Source of the DNA: Sphingomonadaceae bacterium | GTDB lineage: Bacteria; Pseudomonadota; Alphaproteobacteria; Sphingomonadales; Sphingomonadaceae | DNA length: 32,358 bases | Assembly: GCA_947472735.1 (NCBI GenBank) | Contig: CANJBY010000023.1 | Location: forward strand, 1-32,358 | Direction: 5' to 3' | Shown: positions 8,600 through 16,280 of the stretch, piece after piece | Layout of the letters: every line of letters starts with the position of its first letter | Numbering within the stretch: the stretch's first letter is position 1 | Translations under genes and position numbers: made by a program | The notes under the pieces: generated by a model | Told to the model about the DNA's origin: nothing | Database searches by the model: none | The model's input: only the letters and a program-made list of their open reading frames with translations

Positions 8600-9913
8600 A
8601 TGGTCCCCCGTTATGCCCGCCCCGCGATGGTCGCGATCTGGGAGCCGGAAGCGCGCTATCGCATCTGGTTCGAGATTGAAGCGCACGCCACGCAGAAGCT
8701 GGGCGAGCTTGGCGTGGTTCCGCCCAGCGGCGCCAAGGCGCTGTGGGACTGGTGGGCGACCAACCCGACCATCGACGTCGCCGCGATCGACGCCATCGAG
8801 GCCGTGACCAAGCACGACGTCATCGCATTCCTTGACTGGGTGGCCCAGCAGGTTGGCCCCGAGGCGCGCTTCATGCACCAGGGCATGACCAGTTCCGACG
8901 TGCTTGATACCACGCTGGCAGTGCAACTCGCCCGCGCGTCGGACGTCCTGCTGGCGGACCTTGATGCCCTGCTCGCCGCAATCAAGCGCCGGGCGCAGGA
9001 GCACAAATACACGCCCACCATCGGGCGCAGCCACGGTATCCATGCCGAGCCGACCACTTTCGGCCTCAAGCTGGCCCAGGCCTATGCCGAGTTCAACCGC
9101 TGCAAGGCGCGGCTGGTGGCCGCCCGGGCCGAGATCGCCACGTGCGCGATCTCGGGCGCGGTCGGCACCTTTGCCAATATCGACCCTTCGGTGGAGCAGT
9201 ATGTCGCCGACCAGCTGGGGCTGGCGGTGGAGCCGGTTTCGACCCAGGTCATCCCGCGCGACCGGCACGCGATGTTCTTCGCGGTGTTGGGCGTGATCGC
9301 CAGCTCGATCGAGCGGCTCGCCATCGAAGTCCGCCACCTCCAGCGCACCGAAGTGCTAGAGGCCGAGGAATATTTCTCGCCGGGCCAGAAGGGCTCGAGC
9401 GCCATGCCGCACAAGCGCAATCCGGTGCTGACCGAGAACCTCACCGGCCTGGCCCGGATGGTCCGCTCGGCGGTGACACCGGCGATGGAGAACGTGGCGC
9501 TGTGGCACGAGCGCGACATCTCCCATTCTTCGGTCGAACGCTTCATCGGCCCGGACGCCACGATCACGCTGGACTTCGCCCTCGCCCGGCTCACCTCGGT
9601 AATCGACAAGCTGCTGGTCTATCCCGAGCGGATGCAGAAGAATCTCGACAAGATGGGCGGCCTTGTCCACTCGCAACGGGTGCTGCTGGCGCTGACTCAG
9701 GCCGGGCTCGAACGCGATGCCGCCTACCGGCTGGTCCAGCGCAACGCGATGAAAGTCTGGGAAAGCGACGGACAGCTCAACCTGCTCGAACTGCTCAAGG
9801 CCGATCCCGAGGTTGCCGCGGCGCTCACCCCGGCGCAGCTCGAGGACAAGTTCAACCTCGATTATCACTTCAAGGCGGTCGACACGATCTTCGCCCGGGT
9901 GTTTGGAGAGTAG
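8600..9913 (+). CDS. purB: Adenylosuccinate lyase
   Basis: Catalyses two steps of purine synthesis: release of fumarate from SAICAR to give AICAR, and from adenylosuccinate to give AMP. At 437 aa it has the length of the shorter bacterial form. The fumarase/aspartase-superfamily signature GSSAMPHKRNP is at residues 265-275, with the catalytic serine in the flexible loop. Conserved regions TSSDVLDT and GRSHGIHAEP carry the other active-site residues. AAGGAG lies seven bases before the ATG. It is followed in the same direction by the LapA-like gene and pyrF, but an 88-base gap with its own candidate promoter suggests a separate transcript. Confidence 0.97.
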   Translation: MVPRYARPAMVAIWEPEARYRIWFEIEAHATQKLGELGVVPPSGAKALWDWWATNPTIDVAAIDAIEAVTKHDVIAFLDWVAQQVGPEARFMHQGMTSSDVLDTTLAVQLARASDVLLADLDALLAAIKRRAQEHKYTPTIGRSHGIHAEPTTFGLKLAQAYAEFNRCKARLVAARAEIATCAISGAVGTFANIDPSVEQYVADQLGLAVEPVSTQVIPRDRHAMFFAVLGVIASSIERLAIEVRHLQRTEVLEAEEYFSPGQKGSSAMPHKRNPVLTENLTGLARMVRSAVTPAMENVALWHERDISHSSVERFIGPDATITLDFALARLTSVIDKLLVYPERMQKNLDKMGGLVHSQRVLLALTQAGLERDAAYRLVQRNAMKVWESDGQLNLLELLKADPEVAAALTPAQLEDKFNLDYHFKAVDTIFARVFGE

Positions 9914-9936
9914 ATTTCCCCGTTTCGGGGAGGAAC

Positions 9937-9965
9937 TTGCGCGGGGCCTCCATCCCGCCTAGCAC
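9937..9965 (+). promoter_or_regulatory. Candidate promoter of the lapA-like gene and pyrF
   Basis: TTGCGC (9937-9942) and TAGCAC (9960-9965) are spaced by 17 bases, in the gap between purB and the LapA-like gene. Transcription near 9972 would give a leader of about 30 bases containing AAGGAGG. The layout closely resembles the purB candidate promoter. Confidence 0.4.
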
Positions 9966-10001
9966 TGTGGCCATCGCCCCAAGGAGGACGGAGGCTCAAC
10001 C

Positions 10002-10304
10002 ATGCAAGTCATCCGAACGATCATCTGGGTGGTGCTCCTGATCGCCCTTGCCATCTTCTCCGCGAACAACTGGCAGACGGTGGAAGTGAAGATCTGGGAG
10101 GGCCTGGTGCTGGAAACCAAGTTGCCCGTCCTGGTGCTGCTGGCATTCCTGCTAGGCCTGCTGCCGATGTGGCTGCTGTCCAAGGCCAACAAGTGGCGCT
10201 TCAACCGCCGGATCAACGCACTCGAAAACACGGTCCGCGCCGTCGCGCCGCCGCCGACCCCGGCACATTCCGAACCTTCCAATCAGGACCTGACCCCCAA
10301 CTGA
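10002..10304 (+). CDS. LapA domain (DUF1049) membrane protein
   Basis: A 100-aa inner-membrane protein with two helices (about residues 5-22, IIWVVLLIALAIFSANNW, and 44-64, LPVLVLLAFLLGLLPMWLL) joined by a short hydrophilic loop, then a cytoplasmic tail. This is the LapA/DUF1049 layout. E. coli LapA is encoded with LapB and takes part in control of LPS synthesis; no lapB is present here, so that role is only possible. AAGGAGG lies upstream of the start. The stop overlaps the pyrF start by one base (TGATG), implying translational coupling. Confidence 0.82.
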   Translation: MQVIRTIIWVVLLIALAIFSANNWQTVEVKIWEGLVLETKLPVLVLLAFLLGLLPMWLLSKANKWRFNRRINALENTVRAVAPPPTPAHSEPSNQDLTPN

Positions 10305-10978
10305 TGTCAAACCCGGTATATCTCGCGCTCGACCTGCCCCGCCTCGAAGCTGCTGAAGCGCTTGCCCGCAAGGTCAAGGGGCACATCGGCGGAATCAAGC
10401 TCGGCATGGAGTTCTTCTATGCGCACGGACACCACGGCGTGCACGAACTGGCGCACGTCGGCCTGCCGATCTTCCTCGACCTCAAACTGCATGACATTCC
10501 CAACACCGTAGAATCGGCGATGCAGGCAATTCATGTGCTGGAGCCCGCAATCGTCACTGTCCACGCTGCTGGCGGGCGGGCAATGATGGAGGACGCCAAG
10601 GCCGCTGCGGGCGAGCATTGCAAGGTTGTGGCCGTCACCGTGTTGACCAGTCTTGATGATGATGACATCGCCACGATCGGCGTAACCGGAAGCGCCCACG
10701 ATCATGCCATGCGGCTCGCCGACCTCGCCCACTCGGCCGGACTGGACGGCATCGTCTGCTCGGGTCACGAAGTTGGCGCGGTGCACCGGCAGTGGAAGGA
10801 CGGCTGCTTTGTAGTCCCCGGGCTGCGCCTGGCTGATGGCAAGCAGGGCGATCAAAAGCGGATCGTCACGCCCCGCCAGGCCCGCGATGACGGCGCGAGC
10901 GTGTTGGTGATAGGTCGCCCGATCAGCCGCGCGGACGATCCGGTCGCGGCAGCGCGGGCAATCGAAGCCACTCTCTGA
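10304..10978 (+). CDS. pyrF: Orotidine 5'-phosphate decarboxylase
   Basis: Converts orotidine monophosphate to UMP, the last step of de novo pyrimidine synthesis. The 224-aa protein is a single TIM barrel. The catalytic block FLDLKLHDIPNT is at residues 57-68, with D59, K61 and D64 forming the charged active-site network. The phosphate-binding end carries VIGRPIS. The start is the ATG overlapping the upstream stop; in-frame codons further upstream lie inside the LapA-like gene. It is cotranscribed with that small membrane gene, with which it has no obvious functional link. Confidence 0.96.
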   Translation: MSNPVYLALDLPRLEAAEALARKVKGHIGGIKLGMEFFYAHGHHGVHELAHVGLPIFLDLKLHDIPNTVESAMQAIHVLEPAIVTVHAAGGRAMMEDAKAAAGEHCKVVAVTVLTSLDDDDIATIGVTGSAHDHAMRLADLAHSAGLDGIVCSGHEVGAVHRQWKDGCFVVPGLRLADGKQGDQKRIVTPRQARDDGASVLVIGRPISRADDPVAAARAIEATL

Positions 10979-11039
10979 TTTTTCCGTTCAGCCGCGCGTA
11001 AGCCGTTGATCGGCAAGCAGACGGAGAAGGAGAATGCCG

Positions 11040-11792
11040 ATGAAGAGTGCACTGCTCGCCGCCGCTGCGGCCCTGATGCTTCCCGCCGCCGCAGCCGCGC
11101 ATGACGTTGCGTCCGGCCCGGTCATCGCTCCGGGCAACACCCTGCTCTCGCTTTCGGCCGAGGGCACTTCAACCCGCAAGCCTGACCTCGCCGTTTTCTC
11201 CGCCGGGGTGAAAAGCCAGGCCAAGACCGCCGGTGCAGCACTGACCGCCAATGCTGCCGACATGAACAAGGTGGTTGCCGCGCTCAAGGCGGCCGGCATC
11301 GCCGAGCGCGATATCCAGACCAGCAACCTCTCGCTCAATCCGATCTACCAGCCGCAGCGCTCGCTTCCGGATGGCACCATCGACCCGCCCGAGCCAAGGA
11401 TCATCGGCTACCAGGTCAACAACACCGTCACGGTCAAGCAGCGCAACATTGCGCAGTATGGCAAAGTGATCGACACGCTGGTCGGCGCCGGGGCCAATCA
11501 GGTCAGTGGCCCGGGTTTCCAGATGGACAAACCCGACGCAGCCCAGGACGAAGCGCGCACTGATGCCGTCCGCAAGGCGCGGGCCCGCGCACAACTCTAT
11601 GCCTCGGCGGCCGGCCTCAAGGTCGTGCGGATCCTGTCGATCAGCGAGGGCGGGGGCTATTCACCGCCGCCGCAGCCGATGTACCGGGTCGCCGTGGCGG
11701 AGGCCGCAATGTCAGCTCCCAGCCCGGTCGCTGCGGGCGAGCTTTCGTTGAACAGCAACGTCACGGTGCTGTTCGAACTCGCCCCGCAGTAA
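11040..11792 (+). CDS. Secreted SIMPL domain (DUF541) protein
   Basis: A 250-aa exported protein with a clear signal peptide (about residues 1-20, ending LPAAAAAH) and one SIMPL/DUF541 domain, visible in GTSTRKPDLAVFSAGVKSQ and the conserved DIQTSNLSLNPIY block. SIMPL proteins are periplasmic or outer-membrane associated and of unclear function; some relatives are linked to oxidative stress. The ATG at 11040 fits the AGAAGGAG at the right distance, whereas the ATG at 11034 lies too close. It is 61 bases after pyrF and 22 bases before trpF, with no obvious link to either. Confidence 0.88.
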   Translation: MKSALLAAAAALMLPAAAAAHDVASGPVIAPGNTLLSLSAEGTSTRKPDLAVFSAGVKSQAKTAGAALTANAADMNKVVAALKAAGIAERDIQTSNLSLNPIYQPQRSLPDGTIDPPEPRIIGYQVNNTVTVKQRNIAQYGKVIDTLVGAGANQVSGPGFQMDKPDAAQDEARTDAVRKARARAQLYASAAGLKVVRILSISEGGGYSPPPQPMYRVAVAEAAMSAPSPVAAGELSLNSNVTVLFELAPQ

Positions 11793-11814
11793 ATTTGCCG
11801 CTAGGGGGCGGTCC

Positions 11815-12456
11815 ATGCCTGCTCCCGCCATCAAGATCTGCGGCGTCACGACTGCCGAGGCGCTCGACGCGGCGATTGCCGCGCGGGCGAGCCACGTGGG
11901 CTTCAACTTTTTCCCGCCCAGCCCGCGATACCTTTCGCTGGAAGACCTGAAGACGCTTTCTGCGCAGGCCGCCGGCAAACTGGTGCGGGTCGGGGTGTTC
12001 GTCAATCCTGATGATGCAGCGATTGCCGAAGTGCTCGCCGCCGCCGCGCTTGATGCGATTCAGTTGCACGGTTCGGAAAGTCCGGAGCGGGCCGCGCAGG
12101 TGAAGTCCCGGTTTGGGGTGCCGGTCTGGAAGGTGCTCTCCGTGGCTACGGCCGCTGATGTGGCGAAGGCATCGTCTTATGCGGGTGCTGCCGATTTCAT
12201 CCTGTTCGACGCCAAGACGCCGAAGGGCACCTTGCCCGGCGGAATGGGGCTGTCGTTCGACTGGTCGTTGCTGGCCGGTCTGCGTCTGCCGCTGGCCTGG
12301 GGCCTGGCAGGCGGATTGACGCCCGCCAACGTGGCCGAGGCACTGCGCCTGACTGGAGCGGGACTGGCCGATACGTCCTCCGGCGTGGAAAGCGCACCGG
12401 GGATCAAGGATTCCGACCGCATCGCCGCCTTCTGCAAGGCTGCGCGCGCTGCATAG
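11815..12456 (+). CDS. trpF: Phosphoribosylanthranilate isomerase
   Basis: Third step of tryptophan synthesis, isomerising N-(5-phosphoribosyl)anthranilate to the linear carboxyphenylamino form. The 213-aa TIM barrel starts with the conserved IKICGVT (catalytic cysteine C9). It includes LDAIQLHGSE, the aspartate segment FILFDAKTPKG, and the phosphate-binding end AWGLAGGLTPANV and DTSSGVES. AGGGGG upstream of the ATG could serve as ribosome binding site. In many alphaproteobacteria trpF, trpB and trpA are contiguous; here a minus-strand outer-membrane gene separates trpF from trpB. Confidence 0.96.
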   Translation: MPAPAIKICGVTTAEALDAAIAARASHVGFNFFPPSPRYLSLEDLKTLSAQAAGKLVRVGVFVNPDDAAIAEVLAAAALDAIQLHGSESPERAAQVKSRFGVPVWKVLSVATAADVAKASSYAGAADFILFDAKTPKGTLPGGMGLSFDWSLLAGLRLPLAWGLAGGLTPANVAEALRLTGAGLADTSSGVESAPGIKDSDRIAAFCKAARAA

Positions 12457-12457
12457 C

Positions 12458-12485
12458 AAAAGGGCGGCCCCGCAGGACCGCCCTT
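12458..12485 (-). terminator. Rho-independent terminator, probably used on both strands
   Basis: A hairpin with AAGGGCGG paired to CCGCCCTT around a short GC-rich loop. On the minus strand it is followed by TTTT and would end the outer-membrane protein transcript. It begins one base after the trpF stop, so it may also end trpF transcripts, although on the plus strand it has only two terminal Ts. Confidence 0.7.
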
Positions 12486-12510
12486 CGCTCGTTCGAAATC
12501 GCGGAAGCGA

Positions 12511-12972
12511 TCAGAACTTCATGCCGACGCCGGCAACCACGGAATCGGTGTCCGAGAAGCCGTTGGCGACGAAGTTGTGACGGTAGGCCACCTTGGCGTA
12601 GACGTTGCCGCTGATCGGCTGCTCGACGCCGGCACCGGCGTGCCACGAATGCTCGCACAGGTCGCAGGGCTCGGTGGTGTAGCCGCCATCGACGTACAGC
12701 TTGGTGCCGTTGCCGACCTTGGCACCGGCGCGGCCGGTGAAGCCCCAGGCTACCTTGGTGTTGCTGGCGCCGATCTTGTCACCCGAGACTTCAACACCGG
12801 CAAAGGTGTTGGCGCTCAGATCCCAGTCATAACCGGCGGCAACGCCCCAGATGTCCTCGGTGGTGCCATTGTCCCAGATCACGCCGCCACGGCCCTCGAT
12901 GCGGGCTTCGTTGGCGAGCGCCGGGGTGGCCGAAACCAGCGCGGCGGCGAGCGAGAGAACAACAAGACGCAT
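12511..12972 (-). CDS. Small outer-membrane beta-barrel protein
   Basis: A 153-aa protein with a signal peptide (about residues 1-21, ending SATPALAN) followed by about eight alternating amphipathic strands and a C-terminal phenylalanine (VAGVGMKF), the typical signal for Bam-dependent insertion. The size suits an eight-stranded barrel. A CDLC pair lies in a predicted loop after GGYTTEP, an unusual spot for paired cysteines. The ATG at 12972 has AAGGAG eight bases upstream; the longer frame to 13101 is unlikely. It has its own promoter and terminator and is inserted against the direction of the trp genes. No specific function is recognised. Confidence 0.78.
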   Translation of the reverse strand: MRLVVLSLAAALVSATPALANEARIEGRGGVIWDNGTTEDIWGVAAGYDWDLSANTFAGVEVSGDKIGASNTKVAWGFTGRAGAKVGNGTKLYVDGGYTTEPCDLCEHSWHAGAGVEQPISGNVYAKVAYRHNFVANGFSDTDSVVAGVGMKF

Positions 12973-13018
12973 AATAAACTCCTTATTAATAACCTCATTT
13001 ACTTGCGAGGTCAGGGGC

Positions 13019-13047
13019 GAACTAGGCTCTGGAATGTTGCGGTGCAA
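13019..13047 (-). promoter_or_regulatory. Candidate promoter of the outer-membrane protein gene
   Basis: On the minus strand TTGCAC (13042-13047) and TAGTTC (13019-13024) are 17 bases apart, about 45 bases before the start codon at 12972. The AT-rich leader contains the ribosome binding site. Confidence 0.4.
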
Positions 13048-13087
13048 TGAAAAATGTCTGTCATAATTGCTGAAAGATGCGCCGGTG

Positions 13088-13117
13088 TTGCCAATGTGCA
13101 ACGTTTTCGTTCATTAT
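13088..13117 (+). promoter_or_regulatory. Possible trpB promoter
   Basis: TTGCCA (13088-13093) is followed after 18 bases by CATTAT (13112-13117), in the AT-rich stretch between the divergent outer-membrane gene and trpB. Transcription would start about 90 bases before the trpB ATG. The rest of the 243-base gap holds only the divergent promoter; no trp leader peptide or attenuator was recognised. Confidence 0.3.
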
Positions 13118-13215
13118 ACAGTAATAATATGTCGGAGCATGCTGCACCTGCGATAGGGCAATTTGCGCCGGAAAGCTGGACTTCGCGGCCGCGCTCTGCC
13201 AAGCGCCGCTGCGTC

Positions 13216-14454
13216 ATGACAGCCATTCCAACCGCAAACAGCTATCGCAACCAGCCCGACGAACGGGGCCATTTTGGCCAGTTCGGCGGTCGCTATGTCG
13301 CCGAAACACTGATGCCGCTGATCCTCGAGCTTGAACGGGAATACGGTAAGGCCAAGGCCGACCCGAGCTTCAAGGCCGAATTCGACGATCTGCTCGAACA
13401 TTACGTCGGTCGCCCCAGCCCGCTCTATTTCGCGCCGCGCCTCACCGAAGAGCTGGCCAAGTCGGCGCAGCCCGGCATGGGCGCGCAGGTGTGGTTCAAG
13501 CGCGACGAGCTCAATCACACCGGCGCGCACAAGATCAACAATTGCATCGGCCAGATCCTGCTGGCGATCCGCATGGGCAAGACACGGATCATCGCCGAGA
13601 CCGGCGCAGGCCAGCACGGCGTCGCCACCGCCACGGTCTGCGCGCGCTTTGGCCTGCCTTGCACCGTGTTCATGGGCGCTACCGATGTCGCCCGGCAGGC
13701 GCCCAACGTGTTCCGGATGAAGCTGCTCGGCGCGGAAGTGCGGCCGGTCACCGCCGGAGCAGCCACGCTGAAAGACGCGATGAACGAGGCGCTGCGCGAC
13801 TGGGTCGCGAACGTCCACGACACGTTCTACATCATCGGCACCGCCGCCGGCCCGCATCCCTATCCCGAGCTGGTGCGCGATTTCCAGTCCGTAATCGGCA
13901 AGGAAGCTCGCGCCCAGATGCTCAGCCGCACCGGCCGCCTGCCCGACCTGCTGGTCGCGGCAATCGGCGGCGGCAGCAACGCCATCGGCCTGTTCCATCC
14001 CTTCCTCGACGACCCGAGCGTGAAGATGCTTGGCGTGGAAGCGGCCGGCCACGGGCTCGACAAGGAGCACGCCGCCAGCCTCGCCGGCGGACGTCCGGGT
14101 ATTCTCCACGGCAACAAGACCTACTTGCTGCAGGACGATGACGGCCAGATCGTCGAGGGCCACTCGATCAGCGCCGGGCTAGACTATCCCGGGATCGGGC
14201 CCGAGCACGCCTGGCTCAAGGAAACGGGCCGGGTGGACTATACCTCGGTCACCGACACCGAGGCGCTCGACGCCTTCCAGCTGCTGTGCCGCACCGAGGG
14301 CATCATCCCGGCGCTCGAGCCGGCCCACGCCATCGCCGCAGTGAAGAAGGTCGCGCCGACCCTGCCCAAGGACACGATCGTGCTCGCCAACCTCTGCGGG
14401 CGTGGCGACAAGGATATCTTTTCGGTAGCGGAGCACCTTGGGGTGACGTTGTGA
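13216..14454 (+). CDS. trpB: Tryptophan synthase beta subunit
   Basis: Joins indole and serine to give tryptophan, using PLP, in an alpha2-beta2 complex with TrpA. The 412-aa protein has the PLP lysine K106 in HTGAHKINN, the glycine-rich phosphate cradle GGGSNAIG and the C-terminal GRGDKD. The ATG at 13216 ([21 protein letters not shown]) matches the usual family start; the open frame extends upstream to 13054 but those codons do not resemble trpB. trpA lies downstream in the same direction but is separated by 171 bases containing a large inverted repeat, instead of the usual tight coupling. Confidence 0.97.
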   Translation: MTAIPTANSYRNQPDERGHFGQFGGRYVAETLMPLILELEREYGKAKADPSFKAEFDDLLEHYVGRPSPLYFAPRLTEELAKSAQPGMGAQVWFKRDELNHTGAHKINNCIGQILLAIRMGKTRIIAETGAGQHGVATATVCARFGLPCTVFMGATDVARQAPNVFRMKLLGAEVRPVTAGAATLKDAMNEALRDWVANVHDTFYIIGTAAGPHPYPELVRDFQSVIGKEARAQMLSRTGRLPDLLVAAIGGGSNAIGLFHPFLDDPSVKMLGVEAAGHGLDKEHAASLAGGRPGILHGNKTYLLQDDDGQIVEGHSISAGLDYPGIGPEHAWLKETGRVDYTSVTDTEALDAFQLLCRTEGIIPALEPAHAIAAVKKVAPTLPKDTIVLANLCGRGDKDIFSVAEHLGVTL

Positions 14455-14543
14455 CGCACTGCTGCGGTATACAAACCTTGAAGTGATGCAGAATTTGGAG
14501 GGTGTTTTGATTCATCTGGCCTTGGTGATTGAGGAGCTGCGGC

Positions 14544-14624
14544 CCCCTCTCCCAACCCTCTCCCCTGAAGGGGAGAGGGCTAATACTCCCTCTCCCCTTC
14601 AGGGGAGAGGGTTGGGGAGAGGGG
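14544..14624. repeat. Nested inverted repeat between trpB and trpA
   Basis: Two arms of 36-37 bases (14544-14579 and 14588-14624) are near-perfect reverse complements, differing by one inserted G, around an 8-base spacer. Each arm is itself partly palindromic, with CCTCTCCCC facing GGGGAGAGG around a GAA or TTC centre, so the element can fold as one long hairpin or two short ones. This GGGGAGAGGG class of palindrome resembles dispersed intergenic repeats common in proteobacterial genomes; only this copy is seen here. The right arm ends one base before the trpA ATG and supplies its ribosome binding site. Confidence 0.9.
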
Positions 14625-14625
14625 A

Positions 14626-15414
14626 ATGACCACCCGCCTCTCCTCCACTTTTGCCAACGGCCCCGCCCTCGTTACCTTCATCACCGGGGGCGATCCGACG
14701 CCTGACGCGACCGGCGCGATCCTCGATGCCCTCGTTGAAGGCGGCGCGGATGTGATCGAGTTGGGGATGCCTTTCACGGATCCGATGGCCGATGGCCCGG
14801 CGATCCAGGCGGCGAACCTGCGCAGTCTGGGCGCCGGCACCACCACCGCCGACATCTTCCGCATCGCCGCCGCCTTCCGCGCGCGGCATCCGGAGGTGCC
14901 GCTGGTGCTGATGGGCTATGCCAACCCGATGATCACGCGCGGGCCGGAATGGTTTGCTGGCGAATGCGCCAAGGCCGGGGTGGACGGCGTGATCTGCGTC
15001 GACATCCCGCCCGAGGAGGATCCCGAACTCGGCCCCGCGCTGCGCGCCGCCGGGGTTTCGCTGATCCGCCTTGCCACGCCGACCACCGACGCGGCGCGGC
15101 TGCCGGCGGTGCTCGAAGGCTCGTCGGGCTTTCTCTATTACGTCTCGGTCGCGGGCATCACCGGGCTGCAGCAGGCCGCGCAAACCTCAATCGACGAAGC
15201 GGTCGCGCGGCTCAAGGACAAGGCGACGATCCCCGTCGCGGTCGGCTTCGGCGTTCGCACGCCCGAACAGGCCGCCGCCATCGCGAAAGTGGCGGACGGT
15301 GTCGTGGTCGGCTCGGCGCTGGTCGATCTGGTCGGCAAGCACGGCGCCGCTGCGGCCGGTCCGGTGGGTGAACTCACCCGCGCTCTTGCCCAAGCCGTGC
15401 ATTCCGCGCGATAA
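14626..15414 (+). CDS. trpA: Tryptophan synthase alpha subunit
   Basis: Cleaves indole-3-glycerol phosphate to indole and glyceraldehyde 3-phosphate, passing indole to TrpB. The 262-aa TIM barrel has both catalytic acids: E45 in DVIELGMPF and D56 in DPMADGP, equivalent to E49 and D60 of the enteric enzyme. The later conserved segment [10 protein letters not shown] and the phosphate site [10 protein letters not shown] are present. The ATG at 14626 follows GGGGAGAGGGGA, which belongs to an inverted repeat, an unusual source for a ribosome binding site. accD follows after 8 bases, so trpA-accD-folC probably form one transcript. Confidence 0.97.
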   Translation: MTTRLSSTFANGPALVTFITGGDPTPDATGAILDALVEGGADVIELGMPFTDPMADGPAIQAANLRSLGAGTTTADIFRIAAAFRARHPEVPLVLMGYANPMITRGPEWFAGECAKAGVDGVICVDIPPEEDPELGPALRAAGVSLIRLATPTTDAARLPAVLEGSSGFLYYVSVAGITGLQQAAQTSIDEAVARLKDKATIPVAVGFGVRTPEQAAAIAKVADGVVVGSALVDLVGKHGAAAAGPVGELTRALAQAVHSAR

Positions 15415-15422
15415 GGACCCCC

Positions 15423-16271
15423 ATGAGCTGGCTCAATCGCGTTCGCAATTCGCTCTCGCGCGTCACCAAGCGCGACACGCCGGATAACCTCTGGACCAAG
15501 TGCCCGTCCTGCGGGGAGATGCTGTTCACCAAGGAATACGAGGAGAACCTTTCGGTTTGTCCGCGCTGCGAACATCACGGCCGGATCGGTGCCGATGCGC
15601 GGCTTGCGCAGCTGCTGGATGAGGATTTCACCATCCTCGAATCGCCCAAGGTCAAGGAAGACCCGCTCAAGTTCCGCGATTCGAAGCGCTATGTCGACCG
15701 GCTCAAGACCGCCCGCGCCGCCACCCCCCATCCCGATGCGCTGACCAATGCACTGGGCCGGATCGAGGGGCACACGGTCGTGCTGGGCGTGCAGGACTTC
15801 GCTTTCATGGGTGGCTCGATGGGCCTGGCGGTCGGCGCGGCCTTCGTTGCCGGGGCCAGCCGGGCGCTCAAGGAAAAATGCCCTTACGTAATCTGCACCG
15901 CGGCCGGCGGAGCGCGGATGCAGGAAGGCATCCTCAGCCTGATGCAGATGCCCAAGACCACGGTCGCAGTGCGGCGGCTCAACGAAGCCGGACTGCCCTA
16001 CATCGTGGTCCTGACTGACCCGACCACGGGCGGCGTCACTGCCAGTTACGCCATGCTGGGCGACGTCCACATTGCCGAGCCCGGCTGCCTGATCGGCTTT
16101 GCCGGCCAGCGCGTGATCCAGGACACGATCCGTGAAAAGCTCCCCGAAGGCTTCCAGCGCGCCGAATATCTCCACGCCCATGGCATGGTGGACATGGTGG
16201 TGCCCCGGCGCGATCTGAAGGAAACGCTGGGGCGGCTGCTGGGTTATCTGGCACCGGCCAAGGCTGCCTGA
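15423..16271 (+). CDS. accD: Acetyl-CoA carboxylase carboxyltransferase subunit beta
   Basis: With AccA, transfers the carboxyl group from biotin to acetyl-CoA to form malonyl-CoA for fatty-acid synthesis. The 282-aa length is normal. An N-terminal four-cysteine zinc ribbon (C27, C30, C46, C49) is followed by the crotonase-like carboxyltransferase domain with [17 protein letters not shown] and [12 protein letters not shown]. It sits 8 bases after trpA and 9 bases before folC. The trpA-accD-folC order is a familiar arrangement in proteobacteria. Confidence 0.97.
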   Translation: MSWLNRVRNSLSRVTKRDTPDNLWTKCPSCGEMLFTKEYEENLSVCPRCEHHGRIGADARLAQLLDEDFTILESPKVKEDPLKFRDSKRYVDRLKTARAATPHPDALTNALGRIEGHTVVLGVQDFAFMGGSMGLAVGAAFVAGASRALKEKCPYVICTAAGGARMQEGILSLMQMPKTTVAVRRLNEAGLPYIVVLTDPTTGGVTASYAMLGDVHIAEPGCLIGFAGQRVIQDTIREKLPEGFQRAEYLHAHGMVDMVVPRRDLKETLGRLLGYLAPAKAA

Positions 16272-16280
16272 GCCGCATCC

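Noticed and set aside
9918..9932. Short hairpin TCCCCG-TTT-CGGGGA after purB
   Set aside because: Only six base pairs and no T-tract; too weak to call a terminator.
13054..13215. 54-codon N-terminal extension of trpB
   Set aside because: TrpB proteins begin close to the [18 protein letters not shown] segment; the extension covers the AT-rich promoter region.
14544..14624. Possible CRISPR or transposon remnant
   Set aside because: Only two arms in inverted orientation with an 8-base spacer and no cas or transposase genes; it fits an intergenic palindromic repeat.
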